DNA of 64,000 nt from Limnephilus marmoratus (lineage: Eukaryota > Arthropoda > Insecta > Trichoptera > Limnephilidae): positions 3,906,001 through 3,970,000 of the forward strand of contig OU862913.1 of NCBI GenBank assembly GCA_917880885.1, written 5' to 3'. The notes under the pieces are model-generated. The model was not told where the DNA came from. It saw only the letters and a program-made list of their open reading frames with translations, and ran no database searches. The position numbers and the translations under genes were made by a program. Each line of letters begins with the position of its first letter. Position 1 is the stretch's first letter. Positions 1 to 11,329 of this stretch are shown here, piece by piece.

Positions 1-3000
1 TCCTGGTTATCTTCCTCCTGCCATGAAACATGTAATTCCTTTAGCTGGTCTAAATGTCTTTTCCACACCATATTAGACTTGTTAATTTTTATGAAATATA
101 TTTTACTACCTTTTTTATCCACAATAACCCCAGGGACCCATAACCTATTACCCTGAGATCTGAAATCTCTAGTCATTACTTTCTGACCTATATTAAAACC
201 TGATTTAACTCTACCCTTATATTGTCTTTTCTGATTGTTTTGGCTCTGAGTAACCTTTTTTATTACTTTGTTTCGTCGAGTAGAACCTGAACTACCCGTT
301 CTATCCTCAATTTTCCTTGGAATCAGAGAGTCAAATACTGTTCTAATTTTTCTACCCATTAATAATACAGATGGCTCACATCCTGTTGTTGCGTGAACTG
401 TATTCCTATAGTCTGCTAAAAAGTCACCTAACTTTTCTTTATAATCTGAAGGAAATCCATTATGTTTACAAATTTTTTTAAGGAAATTTTTACAAGTCTT
501 TACTGTAGCTTCAGCTTGCCCGTTGCTACTAGGGTGATTGACTGGACTAGTGATATGTTCTATCCCATTTTTCTTACAAAAATTTTCAAAATCCTCAGAA
601 CAAAAACACGTACCATTATCACTAACTAAAGTTGCAGGAAAACCAAATTGCGAAAATAATCTATGAAGTATTTCGATATTTTCTTTTGAAGACAGACTGT
701 TTACTTCCAGACACTCAATCCACTTTGAAGAAGAGTCTACCACCACTAAAAAATTTTTGTTATACAAACTACCATGATCAATATGTACCCTGAACCATAC
801 TTCAGGTTCATATGGCCACACTGCTAAAGAACTCTTTTGTGATTCTGGTTTAATTTCTAAACAATCTCTACAATTTTCCGTTATTTTCTCCAAATCTTGA
901 TTAATTTTTGGCCACCAGACAAAGCTTTTTGCAATACCTTTAGTCTTAAAAACCCCTAAATGAGATCTATGTAACATCTTTAAAACCTCTTGTCCTAAAG
1001 ACTCAGGTACAACAACCCTATGTTGATATAAAACACACCCATTTATCAAAGACAATTCTAACCTTTTTTCCCAAAAAATTCTAATAAAGTTACCACTTTG
1101 TGCCTTTTTTACTGATGCTGGCCAACCTTCGATAAGAAAATTTTTTACTTGACCTAACACATCATCCTTTTCGGTTTCGCTTTTTATCACGTCTAAAGAC
1201 AAATTAAACCCATTATTCTCGAAATAATTAATGTAATCAGACTCTATCTCATCTTCACAGCTAACCTTTCCAATCGGACACCTGCTCAGAAAGTCTGAAC
1301 AATTATTTTTCGATTTTACATATTCAATTTTAAAATTAAACGAACCTAACATAATAGCATATCTCTGTAACCTTGACGCGGCAATCTTAGGTACTTCTTT
1401 ATTTTCACCTAAAATTCTCACTAACGGCTGATTATCCACAGCTAAAATAAATTCTCTGCCGTACAAATATTGATAAAACTTCTTAATTCCAAAAATAATT
1501 GCTGTTGCTTCAATATCTAGAATAGAATAATTCTTTTCCGCTTTAGTTAAAGTTCTGCTTGCGAACCCAATCGGTCTTTCTACGCCATTTTGAAACCTAT
1601 GAAGTAATGTTGCTGCTACCCCATTAAAACTACCATCTGTGACAAGTTTCACAGGTATATTTTCGTCAAAATGCGTTAAAATCCTATCCGAAGTTAATAT
1701 TCTTTTAATTATCGCAAAACTATTTTCTTGTTCCGTACCCCATTGAAACTTAACATCTTTTTTAAGTAATTCGTATAATGGTGACAATATATTTGCCATA
1801 TTTGGAATAAAATTACGATAATAACTAATCATACCTAATAAACTTCTTAAATTATTTAAATCACTAGGTGCTGGTGCATTTAAAATGGCTTCTTTATTCC
1901 GTTCACACGGTTGAATCCCTTGTTCACTTATTTTATAACCTAAAAACTCAATAACTTTTAAATTGAATTCACACTTGTCACTATTCACTGTTAGATTACA
2001 ATGTTTCAACCTTTCTAACACGACACATACGTTTTTCTCTAAATCGTCTTCGTCTTCCCCTATCACGATAATATCATCCAAATAAAACGTCATGTTCTGT
2101 AATCCTGACAAACAATTTGCCATTGCCTTTGCAAATATAGCTGGCGCGGGAGATAACCCGTACACTAACCGCTTATACTGAAACAATCCTAAATGGGTAT
2201 TGATTGTTGTAAAACGCCTACACTCCTTTTTTAAAACAAATTGACTATACGCCGATTTAAGATCGATTTTTGCAAAAACTTTCCCACCATTTACTTTCGT
2301 TAATAGCTCCTCTATCCTAGGTAATGGATATTTGTCAACTAATAACTGATTATTCACTGTCGATTTATAATCACCACATAATCTAATACTACCGTTTTTC
2401 TTAATTACTGGAACAATTGGACTTGCAAACTCACTAAACTGGACTTGTTCTATAATACCGTCTGACAGTAAACTATCTAACTCCCTTTCGACTTTTTCTT
2501 TCAAAGCGAACGGCATAACTCTGTGATTACGAAATATCGGAATAGCGGTCTCTTTTAAAGTTAAATTCACTTCGTACTTATTAAATTTTCCTAGTTTATC
2601 CGTAAAAACTTCCGGGAATTTTTTTACTAATCGCTGCTTCAAAGTATTCTGTTTTATACTGTTTACGATTCCGTTAATCCCGACGTTAAAAAGATTCATA
2701 AAATCACGCCCCACTATCGATAACGAAGCACTTGTGACAACAACAAATTTCAAATTGTGACACTGACCGTTAAATTCCACTTGTGGCGTAATTGTACCTA
2801 CCACTTTCACGAGCGTATTGTCAAAACCCCGTAGACTAATGTCTTCGTGCACTAGCTTGATTCTACTGAATTTACTGAAATAACACTCCTTGGAAATTAC
2901 GCAACAAGATGCTCCAGAATCTACCATGAATTTACTCTTGATCCCGTCTAGTGAAACTTCAATAAAAAATGGTTCGACACTATTAACTTCACCCAACTTT

Positions 3001-3824
3001 GTGTCCGACAACAAAGTATTCACACTCTTACGTGTTGAGGAACGCTTGCACTGTTTTGCGAGATGACCCTTCGTACTGCAAATTTTACATAAATAATTTT
3101 TATATCTACATTCCGTCGCGATGTGATTATTGTGACCACAAACGGTACAATTTTGTTTCACAGCGTTCGCTGGCGACTGTGACCGTGCCCTGTTGCTATG
3201 CCCGAAACGCTTCACGTCTCTGTCTTTCACACGCGAATTATTAACAGAGAGTCGACCGGCCTTGAGCTGTACATTAGCGTAAACCGTATTATCAACTCGG
3301 GACTGCGCTTGAGTTGAAGCTACGAGGTCAATGCACTCGGCGACTTGTAAACATTTTTCGAACGAGTATAATTCACCCTCGAGAAATAATTTTTCCCTTA
3401 CCTTTCCTGGTTTACAACCCAAAACAAAGAAATCCCTTAAATTTACTGATAAACTATTCCCAAATTTGCAATTAGTAGAAAGAGACTTTAACCGCACTGC
3501 AAACTCACGGATTGATTCGTCATTTCTTTGTTTAGCACTGTAAAACTTAGATCTCTCTTCAAAAAAACATTTCGTTGAACAACAATACTCATCAAGTTTA
3601 GATATCAAATCTTCTAACTTAATATCTGTTACCTTTTTAGGAATGCACAAATTAACCAATAAGGAAAAACAATCATCTTTCAATGCATTCAGGAAAATAG
3701 CCCTTTTTTTATCATCCGATGCAAACTTTTCATCATTCACGAGGAGAAATTGTCCGAGGCGGACCTTGAAGTTCTCCCAGTTCCCGTCACGCAAACTGAA
3801 GGACTCCAATCCTCGAGACTCCAT
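1..3824 (-). CDS. Gag-Pol polyprotein of Ty3/gypsy element (partial, C terminus off window)
   Basis: A single frame of 1274 codons read from ATG at 3824 to the window edge without a stop; I checked the frame at protease, RT and integrase. A gag-like region is followed by two zinc knuckles (near residues 224-260, C-x2-C-x4-H-x4-C spacing). A retropepsin motif Asp-Ser-Gly-Ala is near residue 302, and the reverse transcriptase YLDDI box is near 582-584. An RNase H start Thr-Asp-Gly-Ser follows. The integrase has an HHCC-like region and a Ser-Asp-Asn-Gly motif near 1069. Gag and pol are fused in one frame, so no frameshift is needed. The start was chosen as the first ATG of the frame after the leader; ATGs in other frames occur upstream. 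The product would copy and integrate the element. All catalytic motifs I could find are intact, so it may be functional if the missing end is. Confidence 0.9.
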   Translation of the reverse strand, partial: MESRGLESFSLRDGNWENFKVRLGQFLLVNDEKFASDDKKRAIFLNALKDDCFSLLVNLCIPKKVTDIKLEDLISKLDEYCCSTKCFFEERSKFYSAKQRNDESIREFAVRLKSLSTNCKFGNSLSVNLRDFFVLGCKPGKVREKLFLEGELYSFEKCLQVAECIDLVASTQAQSRVDNTVYANVQLKAGRLSVNNSRVKDRDVKRFGHSNRARSQSPANAVKQNCTVCGHNNHIATECRYKNYLCKICSTKGHLAKQCKRSSTRKSVNTLLSDTKLGEVNSVEPFFIEVSLDGIKSKFMVDSGASCCVISKECYFSKFSRIKLVHEDISLRGFDNTLVKVVGTITPQVEFNGQCHNLKFVVVTSASLSIVGRDFMNLFNVGINGIVNSIKQNTLKQRLVKKFPEVFTDKLGKFNKYEVNLTLKETAIPIFRNHRVMPFALKEKVERELDSLLSDGIIEQVQFSEFASPIVPVIKKNGSIRLCGDYKSTVNNQLLVDKYPLPRIEELLTKVNGGKVFAKIDLKSAYSQFVLKKECRRFTTINTHLGLFQYKRLVYGLSPAPAIFAKAMANCLSGLQNMTFYLDDIIVIGEDEDDLEKNVCVVLERLKHCNLTVNSDKCEFNLKVIEFLGYKISEQGIQPCERNKEAILNAPAPSDLNNLRSLLGMISYYRNFIPNMANILSPLYELLKKDVKFQWGTEQENSFAIIKRILTSDRILTHFDENIPVKLVTDGSFNGVAATLLHRFQNGVERPIGFASRTLTKAEKNYSILDIEATAIIFGIKKFYQYLYGREFILAVDNQPLVRILGENKEVPKIAASRLQRYAIMLGSFNFKIEYVKSKNNCSDFLSRCPIGKVSCEDEIESDYINYFENNGFNLSLDVIKSETEKDDVLGQVKNFLIEGWPASVKKAQSGNFIRIFWEKRLELSLINGCVLYQHRVVVPESLGQEVLKMLHRSHLGVFKTKGIAKSFVWWPKINQDLEKITENCRDCLEIKPESQKSSLAVWPYEPEVWFRVHIDHGSLYNKNFLVVVDSSSKWIECLEVNSLSSKENIEILHRLFSQFGFPATLVSDNGTCFCSEDFENFCKKNGIEHITSPVNHPSSNGQAEATVKTCKNFLKKICKHNGFPSDYKEKLGDFLADYRNTVHATTGCEPSVLLMGRKIRTVFDSLIPRKIEDRTGSSGSTRRNKVIKKVTQSQNNQKRQYKGRVKSGFNIGQKVMTRDFRSQGNRLWVPGVIVDKKGSKIYFIKINKSNMVWKRHLDQLKELHVSWQEEDNQ

Positions 3825-4293
3825 GTTCCCAATGCCCAGAAGGTACCCAAATAGAGAGAAAGAAAACAGAAAAAACAAAAACTTCCCAATGAGGCTTCTT
3901 CTTCTGCCGTCTGCTCCCTGGACCCTGCTCCGGAAACTGCTCCTTGACCCTGTGAATTGATGGCTCCTTCCAGACCCGTCACACAGTAACACCGATGGCT
4001 ACCCCAGATCACTCCTGCGACCTGGATCTCCGATCCTTGACCCTCAGAGATGCCGATTGACGCTGGACCTCCCGTGCTTCCCCCTTCCGAAAAGCTGGCT
4101 GGCTCCAGTGTCTTCTTGCACTTCACTCCTTGCAGTGAAGTGTTGGAATAATTTCGGTCCGGCCTTTCTTACCGACCCGAAATAATAATGTTACCGCGTA
4201 TTTTTGCCAAATTTTTGTGCCAAATTTTTTTGCGCGTCGATTCTTTACGCGATCTGCCGTATTGTCAGAATCGTGTACCGTAGGCTGCGCCAC
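3825..4293 (-). promoter_or_regulatory. Retrotransposon 5' leader with primer binding site
   Basis: Leader between the 5' LTR and the gag-pol ATG. One base inside the LTR end, the minus strand reads TGGCGCAGCCTACGG (4278-4292), the TGG-starting form expected of a tRNA-primed binding site and similar to those of insect gypsy elements with TGGCGCAG sites. A 129-codon frame in another register (3737-4126) overlaps leader and gag; I do not treat it as a gene. Confidence 0.6.
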
Positions 4294-4517
4294 TGTTAAA
4301 TACAGACTCGAGTGTAGGCGAGGTTATTTATAAATAATGCGCGTATTGGCGATATGGATATTTATTATAATAATGGCTATGAATACGTCCTATCTAATGT
4401 GTTGGCGGTTGGAAAAAGAGAGTGAGGAGAGGCCTGCATCTCCTTTTATATGCGGGATCACCTGTCTCGCTCTTGTATGGCCGGAAACAGGTGTGCCACC
4501 CTAAAACCTCTCTCACA
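4294..4517 (-). repeat. 5' LTR of the Ty3/gypsy element
   Basis: About 224 bp, beginning TGTGAGAGAGG and ending TATTTAACA on the minus strand, directly before the primer site. It contains a TATA box, TATAAAAGG, near 4442-4450. The outer boundary is inferred from the TG...CA rule only, because the second LTR is off the window. Confidence 0.5.
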
Positions 4518-5806
4518 TTAATAAAACCATGTCCTTTGATATACAAATGCCCCTTTAGAGACATTGCAGCAAATGATTTTCTGACGCTTCTAGGAAAAGT
4601 TTTAATCTCTTTATGGACGGATCTGGAAGCTTATTTACTGATTTTAAAATTTATTTTATCGGAAGCAGATTTTTGAACAAACCAAAGCTTGTAATAAGAA
4701 TAAAATTTACGTTACCCATCGCGTTGTTGCATCGCAGCCTGGGCAAGGGACGGCGAAATTTGACTTTGATCCTTTTTTAAAATACATACTATCTAATATA
4801 TATAAGTGAGCATTGCTCAGGAAATATGTCGGTTTTTTATGAACAATAAACGTGGTTAAAACTAAGAAAATTATTAATTGTGAAAAAGAAATTCATTCAG
4901 CAAATAATACGTAATAGGCTATTAAATTTTGTGCTTAAAATACGAAAAAGAACTGAGAAACGTTTTTTTTTAATTAAAAAATAAATTAATTAATGAGCCT
5001 ATTACCAGTTCGGCCCTTCCCTGTAAAGCGCTCACCCCCCCCCCCTCCCCCCCTCCCCGCTCGCTGAGCGGTAGCCCCGTTCTATCTCAACTCCCCGCCA
5101 CGTGTCGAAGCGCGAATGACGTCAGAATATTGCTTGACAAATTTTAAAAACTATCTTTTTTCCACTTATATGAATGCGGTGTGTAAATGCGATCTGTAAC
5201 ACACATATTTTCTTCTGTTTTCTGATAGCTGACTACGTTTTCAAAAATAAAGTCCGCGGCGTGTACCTTGTAAAATATTCGGTAGTGTATATTTTTGTGT
5301 TTGAAAAAATTAACCCCCGTCGGGACGGCTGGCAATGCAAATTAGTTTCAGTGTAGCCCTCCAGTTCGATAAAAGATACAAAACTTAAGAACTGCGATCT
5401 AAAAGGTGCAAGACGATGCATATACTTTTTCATAAATAGGCCGTGAGCCAATTTTATTCTGGTTTCGAGAGTTTGAGGGGCCATGATGGATTTTACATGG
5501 CTTGTCTATAATATCATACGTCAATGCGCTAAACCGATAGTCGCCGACCTTTTCCCTCATTACTCGGTCATTTTCGGCGCTAGAAATATCGCATTTTAGC
5601 AGCAAGTAGAGCGCAATGCGCCGGATTCTACTGTATCATTATTCCATAACGATACATATTTTCGTTAACACGTTCTTGTCGCAAATGAGCGATTTGTACT
5701 TTTTAAGGCTTCTAGTGCTACTTACATGTATATACTATTTCCGTAATTTAAATAATCTATTTAATTGATATTTAGCATCAAAATTATAAAATTATATGTA
5801 TACAAT
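4518..5806. other. Intergenic, no supported gene
   Basis: AT-rich sequence with one GC-rich patch (about 5030-5130). That patch has a C tract, an E-box CACGTG at 5099-5104 and a palindromic CRE-type site TGACGTCA at 5117-5124, which could be a promoter, but no gene model follows. Short frames here look like chance. Confidence 0.3.
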
Positions 5807-6273
5807 TGTTAAGAATAGTTAGTGACATCTATGAGATAAATTTTGTTATTAATTACATTGGGTTAATTATTCTTAGTTTATTGGAAGAGTGTGCATATTA
5901 GAGACCTCTGTGGGAATTTTATAGAAGCTAGTGTTATCAGCCAACAAAATTAGGGCACGTGACCTCAGTGGATATTTGCTACTTGTATTGTAATTATTGT
6001 ATTTTAAAACAGTCTGAAAGACGGTATTTTTATAGTTTTTAGTAGTATAAAAAGGGCTATACTCAAGAAATTTGTTCTCTTCCATTAACCCTTACCTAGA
6101 GTATAGACGCCGTACCGCATGAGGCGGGGTCCGGACTGAATTTAGTTCTAAAAGTGTTGATTTCATTATTGCTCAAAAAGTGTTTGTAAATAAAACGACT
6201 CTTCAATAAAAAAGTGTTTTACAAATAAAAAGTCCACCACCCTTGATGAGATTGAAGTGACCCTGACAACAAT
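5802..6273 (+). repeat. Solo BEL-type LTR with 5-bp target duplication
   Basis: LTR of 462 bp (5807-6268) starting TGTTAAGAATAG and ending CCCTGACA, flanked by the direct repeat ACAAT (5802-5806 and 6269-6273). Related copies in opposite orientation are at 37019-37306 and 50655-51114, the LTRs of the degraded BEL element. No internal region is present, so this is the product of LTR-LTR recombination. Its clean ends define the family termini. Confidence 0.85.
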
Positions 6274-7253
6274 GTTTGAAAATGTACCAATAATGTCATT
6301 ATGTACCTGCGGACAAACTACATAAGTAGTTTAGCGGGTTTAAAAGTAAATAAAAAAAAATAAAATAATAATAATAATAATAATAATTTCTTAATATTTT
6401 TCTTGAAATCCTAAACGCGGATCCCATTGAGGATATTATTATTTCTACTGATAACAAAAAAAAAAACGACGATAATTAATTATTTATTACTTATTGTTTT
6501 GTATTAATTTTTTTTATTTTTTATGTACTTTTTACTTATTTTTTTGTATTTTCTGCTACCTGTTTCGACACATCCATGTCTGCTTACTAACAAATTTAAA
6601 CCTAATTTAAAAATGATTAAAATACAAAATAAATAATTTAATTATAGTTTATGCCCACGTTATACAACAAATTTATTATTATTATAATTATTTCTCCCTT
6701 GGTTATTTCTCAATGGTATCTTTAAAAAACTTTACTTTTTCCATAATACTTTTTTACTTAAGGGCCCGCAACTCAGATTTGTACCGATTTATTACATATT
6801 TCCCTTAAACACGGTAAGTTTAAAAGCTCTTAAAAAATATATGTTATTCTCGAAGATAATATCTAGACTTTGCCCGCGCCGAAACGCAAATTATATAAAA
6901 TTCCCTCGATAGAAAAAAATCGCAAAGTATGCTCCAAAAATTATTATTAACATGTTTGTTTCAGTTATTTTACAAGTTATATGTATGAAAAAATTCAGTG
7001 TTTCTTTAAATGCTGTTTAAGATAATGCCCGCGAGCTTTTTGCTCTATTTTAAACGAGTCAACATTTTCGCAATTTTTGCGTCGATTTTGTCGCTGCAAA
7101 TGCTAGCGCTCTCCTCTAACATTCGTAATTTCGTATCTCTCCATCTTCTTCTTTTTTTCGGGCCCGATTGCAGAGCCTTAAGAATTTGTATTATAAAAAT
7201 ATTATTTGTTTGAAAGTTTGGAAATAATTTTCTAAATAATTGCTCTTGGTAAA
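6274..7253. other. 5' flank of paralogous segment A
   Basis: AT-rich non-coding DNA. From about 6370 it is recognisably similar to 29050-29522 and, inverted, to sequence left of 54179. It therefore marks the start of the segmental duplication that carries the zinc-finger genes. An (AAT)n tract lies at about 6366-6388. No gene seen. Confidence 0.55.
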
Positions 7254-7319
7254 GTGGTAATATCTCACAGTTTATAACAAGACAACTGATGGCTATTAGA
7301 AAAAAACAATTATAATTAT

Positions 7320-7976
7320 TATAAGCAATAATTATCAGCCTGAAACACTCATCCACATTGAAAAATCTTCCGAGAAAAGATACATGACGCCAACGGGACT
7401 TGAACCCGTGTCCTCTCGATTGCCGGTCGATTGCTCTTGACCACTGAGCTATGGCGGCTTATCTCGTACCCGCCAAATGATTCAATATATGCTAGTGTTT
7501 CATTCAACAATTACTGCTTATTATATTTTTTCCACCTTAAAACAACCAACTTTATTTTTGCGAGAGAAACATTGTAAGTGTTAAGTCCCTCGCTAGGTGG
7601 CGTCGAGACAAATTATGTCTTCATTTTATTGGGGAAATACTTAAACTTGTCAAATATTAATTATTATTTTTAATTGTAAAACTAACGTTTTAAGACAAGA
7701 TTTTTTATGCATAGCACAAAGGGTAACAATTATTATAAGCAATAATTATCAGCCTGAAACACTCATCTCTGCTCATGCTCTTCGATCGACCGGCAATCGA
7801 GAGGACACGGGTTCAAGTCCCGTTGGCGTCATGTATCTTTTCTCGGAAGATTTTTCAATGTGGATGAGTGTTTCAGGCTGATAATTATTGCTTATAATAA
7901 TTGTTACCCTTTGTGCTATGCATAAAAAATCTTGTCTTAAAATGTTAGTTTTACAATTAAAAATAATAATTAATTA
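7320..7976. mobile_element. Foldback/SINE-like insertion with inverted repeats
   Basis: Absent from the matching positions of segments B (near 33320) and C (near 53960), so it is an insertion specific to segment A. Arms at about 7654-7767 and 7863-7976 are inverted copies of about 114 bp with very few mismatches. A further inverted copy, including a tRNA-like head, is at 7310-7458 on the minus strand, and its truncated partner is at about 7776-7870 on the plus strand. The layout suggests head-to-head SINE copies or a foldback transposon. Confidence 0.55.
7385..7458 (-). tRNA. tRNA-like sequence (Ala GGC-like), probably a SINE head
   Basis: The 74 nt fold as a cloverleaf. The acceptor stem has one mismatch, the D arm GCTC/GAGC and the 5-bp T stem ACGGG/CCCGT are perfect, and the anticodon stem has four pairs. 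The loop CCGGCAA would present GGC, but position 33 is C rather than the near-universal U. A-box TAGCTCAGTGG and B-box GGTTCAAGTCC are good, and a T run follows. The same sequence, truncated, recurs inverted 340 bp away with the same 3' body, so a tRNA-derived SINE is more likely than a working tRNA gene. Confidence 0.45.
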
Positions 7977-8292
7977 TAATTAAATGTTCCTGCAGTAACT
8001 ATAAGTCTAGTTATTTTTCAAACTTTATCTTCATCTTTTTCAAACTTTATTTTAAAATCTATTTCCTACCAAAAAAATTTTTTTTTTTACATAATATAAT
8101 ATTCTTATCCAATATTTTTTTCCCGCTTAGTTACTGCAAATAGCTTATCACCAGGATCTTTGTTAAACTAGTGAATCAATCCATCCATAAATATACCTAA
8201 GTATAATATCATAAATAGCACCGACCTACTGCGAATTTTTAATGTAATACGTCATTACTCATATTATCAATGTTTCGTTTTTGTTATTCCAG

Positions 8293-9448
8293 GTAGCATT
8301 AATGTGGACACTGTAGCCATCAAGGCAGAACCAGGACCCCGAGAAGAAGACGGAGAGAGTATCCCTTACACGGAAATAGACATATGCCTGACAGATGTAA
8401 AAAAGGAATGCTTAGAGCACTCTGAAAGTATTGCAGAGACTGCTGCAGGTAATATCAATTTTTTTGGTTTCAATTTATTTTTATAATTTTCTCGTTTCAT
8501 TATAGATATATACTAATCGAACTTTATCCTCAATCTTTTTCAGACATGATAACGGAATTGAATGTACTGATGCACCCTGGAGAAGAATCTCATTCATGTT
8601 TCAATTGTAACCGCTCATTCTCAAACAAATCACATTTAAAAAGGCACTTACGCAATCACACTGGAGAAAAACCTTTTTCATGTCCACATTGTAGCTACTC
8701 CTGCTCAGACAAATCAAATTTAACGGTGCACTTACGCACCCATTCTGGAGAAAAGCCTCACTCATGTTCACATTGTAACTACTCCTGCTCAAACAAATCA
8801 CATTTAACGGTGCACTTACGCACCCATTCTGGAGAAAAGCCTCACTCATGTCCACATTGTAACTACTCCTGCTCAAACAAATCACATTTAACGGTGCACT
8901 TACGCACCCATTCTGTAGAAAAGCCTCACTCATGTCCACATTGTAACTACTCCTGCTCAAACAAATCACATTTAACGGTGCATTTACGCACCCATTCTGG
9001 AGAAAAACCTTTTTCATGTCCCTATTGTAGCTACTCCTGCTCAGACAAATCAAGTTTAACTAAGCACTTATTTACCCACTCTGGAGAAAAACCTTTTTCA
9101 TGTTCCCGTTGTGACTATTCCTGCTCAAACAAATCGGTTTTAACAATGCACTTACGCACCCATACTGGAGAAAAACCTTTTGCATGTTCTTGTTGTAACT
9201 ACTCCTGCTCAAGCAAATCAAATTTAACGGTGCACTTACGCACCCATTCTGGAGAAAAACCTTTTTCATGTCCACATTGTAACTACTCCAGCTCACACAG
9301 GTCACATTTAATAGTGCACTTACGCACCCATTCTGAAGAAAAACCTATTTCATGTCCCCATTGTAGCTACTCCTGCTCAGACAAATCAGCTTTAACAAGT
9401 CACTTACGCACCCATTCTGGAGATAAACCCTTTGCATATACAGTATAA
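8293..9448 (+). CDS. C2H2 zinc-finger protein, gene A (10 fingers; 5' exon not seen)
   Basis: Two exons. Exon 8293-8448 is 156 nt, with acceptor TTCCAG before it and donor GTAATA after it. The last exon is 8544-9448, preceded by TTTTTCAG. The junction is phase 1 and gives Ala-Ala-Asp. The first exon codes for an acidic peptide with two SUMO-consensus motifs (Ile-Lys-Ala-Glu and Val-Lys-Lys-Glu). The second codes for ten tandem 28-residue fingers with TGEKP/SGEKP linkers, ending in a Tyr-Thr-Val tail. Helix residues -1/2/3/6 by finger are NSHR, DSNV, NSHV three times, DSSK, NSVM, SSNV, HSHV and DSAS. Fingers 3-5 are almost identical, indicating recent duplication. In most fingers the core aromatic is replaced by Cys or Ser. 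The likely role is nuclear DNA binding; the target is unknown. No initiator ATG fits the first exon, so an upstream exon must exist. Confidence 0.8.
8449..8543 (+). other. Intron of zinc-finger gene A
   Basis: A 95-bp GT-AG intron with a T-rich tract before the acceptor. The equivalent introns in genes B (33782-33876) and C (53413-53508) have matching positions, phase and similar sequence. Confidence 0.75.
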
Positions 9449-11329
9449 AAACCTTTTTGTCTTCCATCTACAATTATTCATGTTCTCTAAAGGGAATTTT
9501 TTATTTATTTATTGCTTCTTCACAACTTAAAGAAGTCCTCGAGAAAAAGTTAAAGGTGGTTTGAAAGTGTGGGTAATCCCATAAAGAGAGTTATCTTATA
9601 AATGTTATAAGTTAATTAAATATTCATTCGTCTCATTCTCTAGAAGTTTATAGTTTGTTGATGGTTTCACTTGTACCGCGTGTGAACTCCATACCCACAC
9701 TGGATTTTTTTTAAACTATTTTGAGTTCTAGCTAAGTCTTGACTTGACTCTTCACTTCTATTTTCGTATGTTTATCTCTGTTCTATCTTATGTTTATATC
9801 TTTGCTTTCATATACCACCATTTATTCTTATAATTTAATTGTTTCCAAATTACATGTTATTTTATTATAAATTGGACGTATGTGTAAAAATGTTTAAAAA
9901 TTTAGAGACATTGAACTCTAGGGTTCTTTGACTGTGTTTATTTAGATATCTGGGAATAAGTCCATCGTTTGCAGTTAGTCTTGCATTATGAGCATGTTCC
10001 ACTAATGTATTGTTATATGTATAAATCAGCTGTTCCTTCAAATGGTTTGTACATTTTTTTAAATAGTACATTTGGCATAAGAAACAACAAATCCGTACCA
10101 CTAGAATTAGCTCTTCACTGTACTTTGTGGCGGTATTTATTAAAATATCTTTTGGTCAAAGAAAAGATTTACATCAGGCTCCTCTTATGTTTTATATTCT
10201 TTCAGATTTTCAAGTTTGTTAAGATGTTTGTGTTGACAGAGAACTGCTCAGCTGTAGAAACTATTTTTCATCCTTGTCCTTGTCCAATAATAAATTGTTT
10301 AAGTTCCATTTGGTAAGAAACGGAGAGTAACCCAGATTATGTTTACTTTATTTCTCTTGGGAATGAAGATTTATTTATGATTCAAATATTGTAACAATTC
10401 ATTCCCAAAGTACTCAATTGGCCACTCATTCAAAATGTTTTTATTTTTTTAATTCTCCAAGCAATATTTTGTGTTTATGAATATTTATTTAGTTTTATAT
10501 TGCTTCACTCAAACGTGTAAATTGATAACGTTAAAATTGCCTTTGAGAAAGTGAGATTAATTATCGTGTGAAAATTATGCTTTATTATTGTGTGAGAAGT
10601 AATACATAAGTGAATACATTTTTATTATGTTTTATTTTACAAAACTTATACTTTTAATTTATGCAGATGCAAAATACAATCCAAAATTAACTGCTAATTT
10701 TTCCATGACTTTATAACTATGCACTAGTTCCCACATATCGCTTCTACACACGCTATTCTGCTGGCTTATATCTCCAATAAGTACTGTTAAATAAAGGACT
10801 TTGTTTGTTTTGTTAATCACATGTAAAATCCAATCCTTTCCTTTTATAATAATATCAAAAATAGAAAGACGCTTCGGTCACAAGCTGTTGTTCGAGGAGT
10901 TTCCAAATTTTAAGAGAAAAAAAATTATCGATAGAACGAAAGAAAAATGGTTGAGATGATAAAACAGAATTCACTTCTAAACGGAAAAAGTAATGGTTAC
11001 CATGGTAAAACAGGAATCTACTAATATTGTTAGATAACTGGAACCACAGACACATTGATTAACAAAATAAGTAGTTGTTGGATATTGTAATTATCTGGAT
11101 AAGACTGGATATTGTAAGTATTGTTGGGCAAAATTTCTGGATATTGTAAGTATTATTTATTGGGGCCTTAAATTAAAAAAAAAAACTATTTAATATAATT
11201 TTTAGCAGACATCCGACAACCTCACGAGAGCGCCTCTTCCTGTGCGGTGTAGAGATAAGGGAATATTATCAGTTAAATTCTCTTTTCGATGATACGACTG
11301 TATCATCCCGTTTGTTGGTTCCATTTTGA
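9449..11329. other. Downstream flank of gene A, no further gene seen
   Basis: From 9449 to about 10050 this matches sequence downstream of gene B (35034-35140 and about 36100-36586), so it is 3' UTR and flank of the duplicated unit. An AATAAA at about 10288 could be a polyadenylation signal. The rest, to about 11330, is AT-rich with no supported feature. Confidence 0.5.

Larger units (their letters stand above)
1..4517 (-). mobile_element. Ty3/gypsy LTR retrotransposon, 5' part
   Basis: Minus-strand element running off the left edge. In element order it has a 5' LTR (4294-4517), a primer binding site, an untranslated leader of about 470 nt and one uninterrupted gag-pol frame that is still open at base 1. 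The end of integrase, any env and the 3' LTR lie outside the window, so the target duplication and LTR identity cannot be checked. The family assignment rests on the protease, RT, RNase H, integrase order. The absence of stops in about 1274 codons argues for a recent insertion. Confidence 0.88.

Noticed and set aside
3737..4126. 129-codon minus-strand frame in the gypsy leader
   Set aside because: It overlaps the gag start in another register and has no recognisable domain. Probably a chance frame in GC-richer leader DNA.
5099..5124. E-box and CRE as a host promoter
   Set aside because: Short motifs in a GC-rich patch occur by chance, and no gene model starts nearby.
7385..7458. Working tRNA-Ala gene
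   Set aside because: Position 33 is not U, the acceptor has a mismatch, and the sequence recurs with the same non-tRNA body, so a SINE head is more likely.
8601..9305. Long minus-strand open frames opposite zinc-finger gene A (also opposite genes B and C)
   Set aside because: They are produced by the 84-bp finger periodicity, which keeps the antisense frame open. They have no independent gene features.
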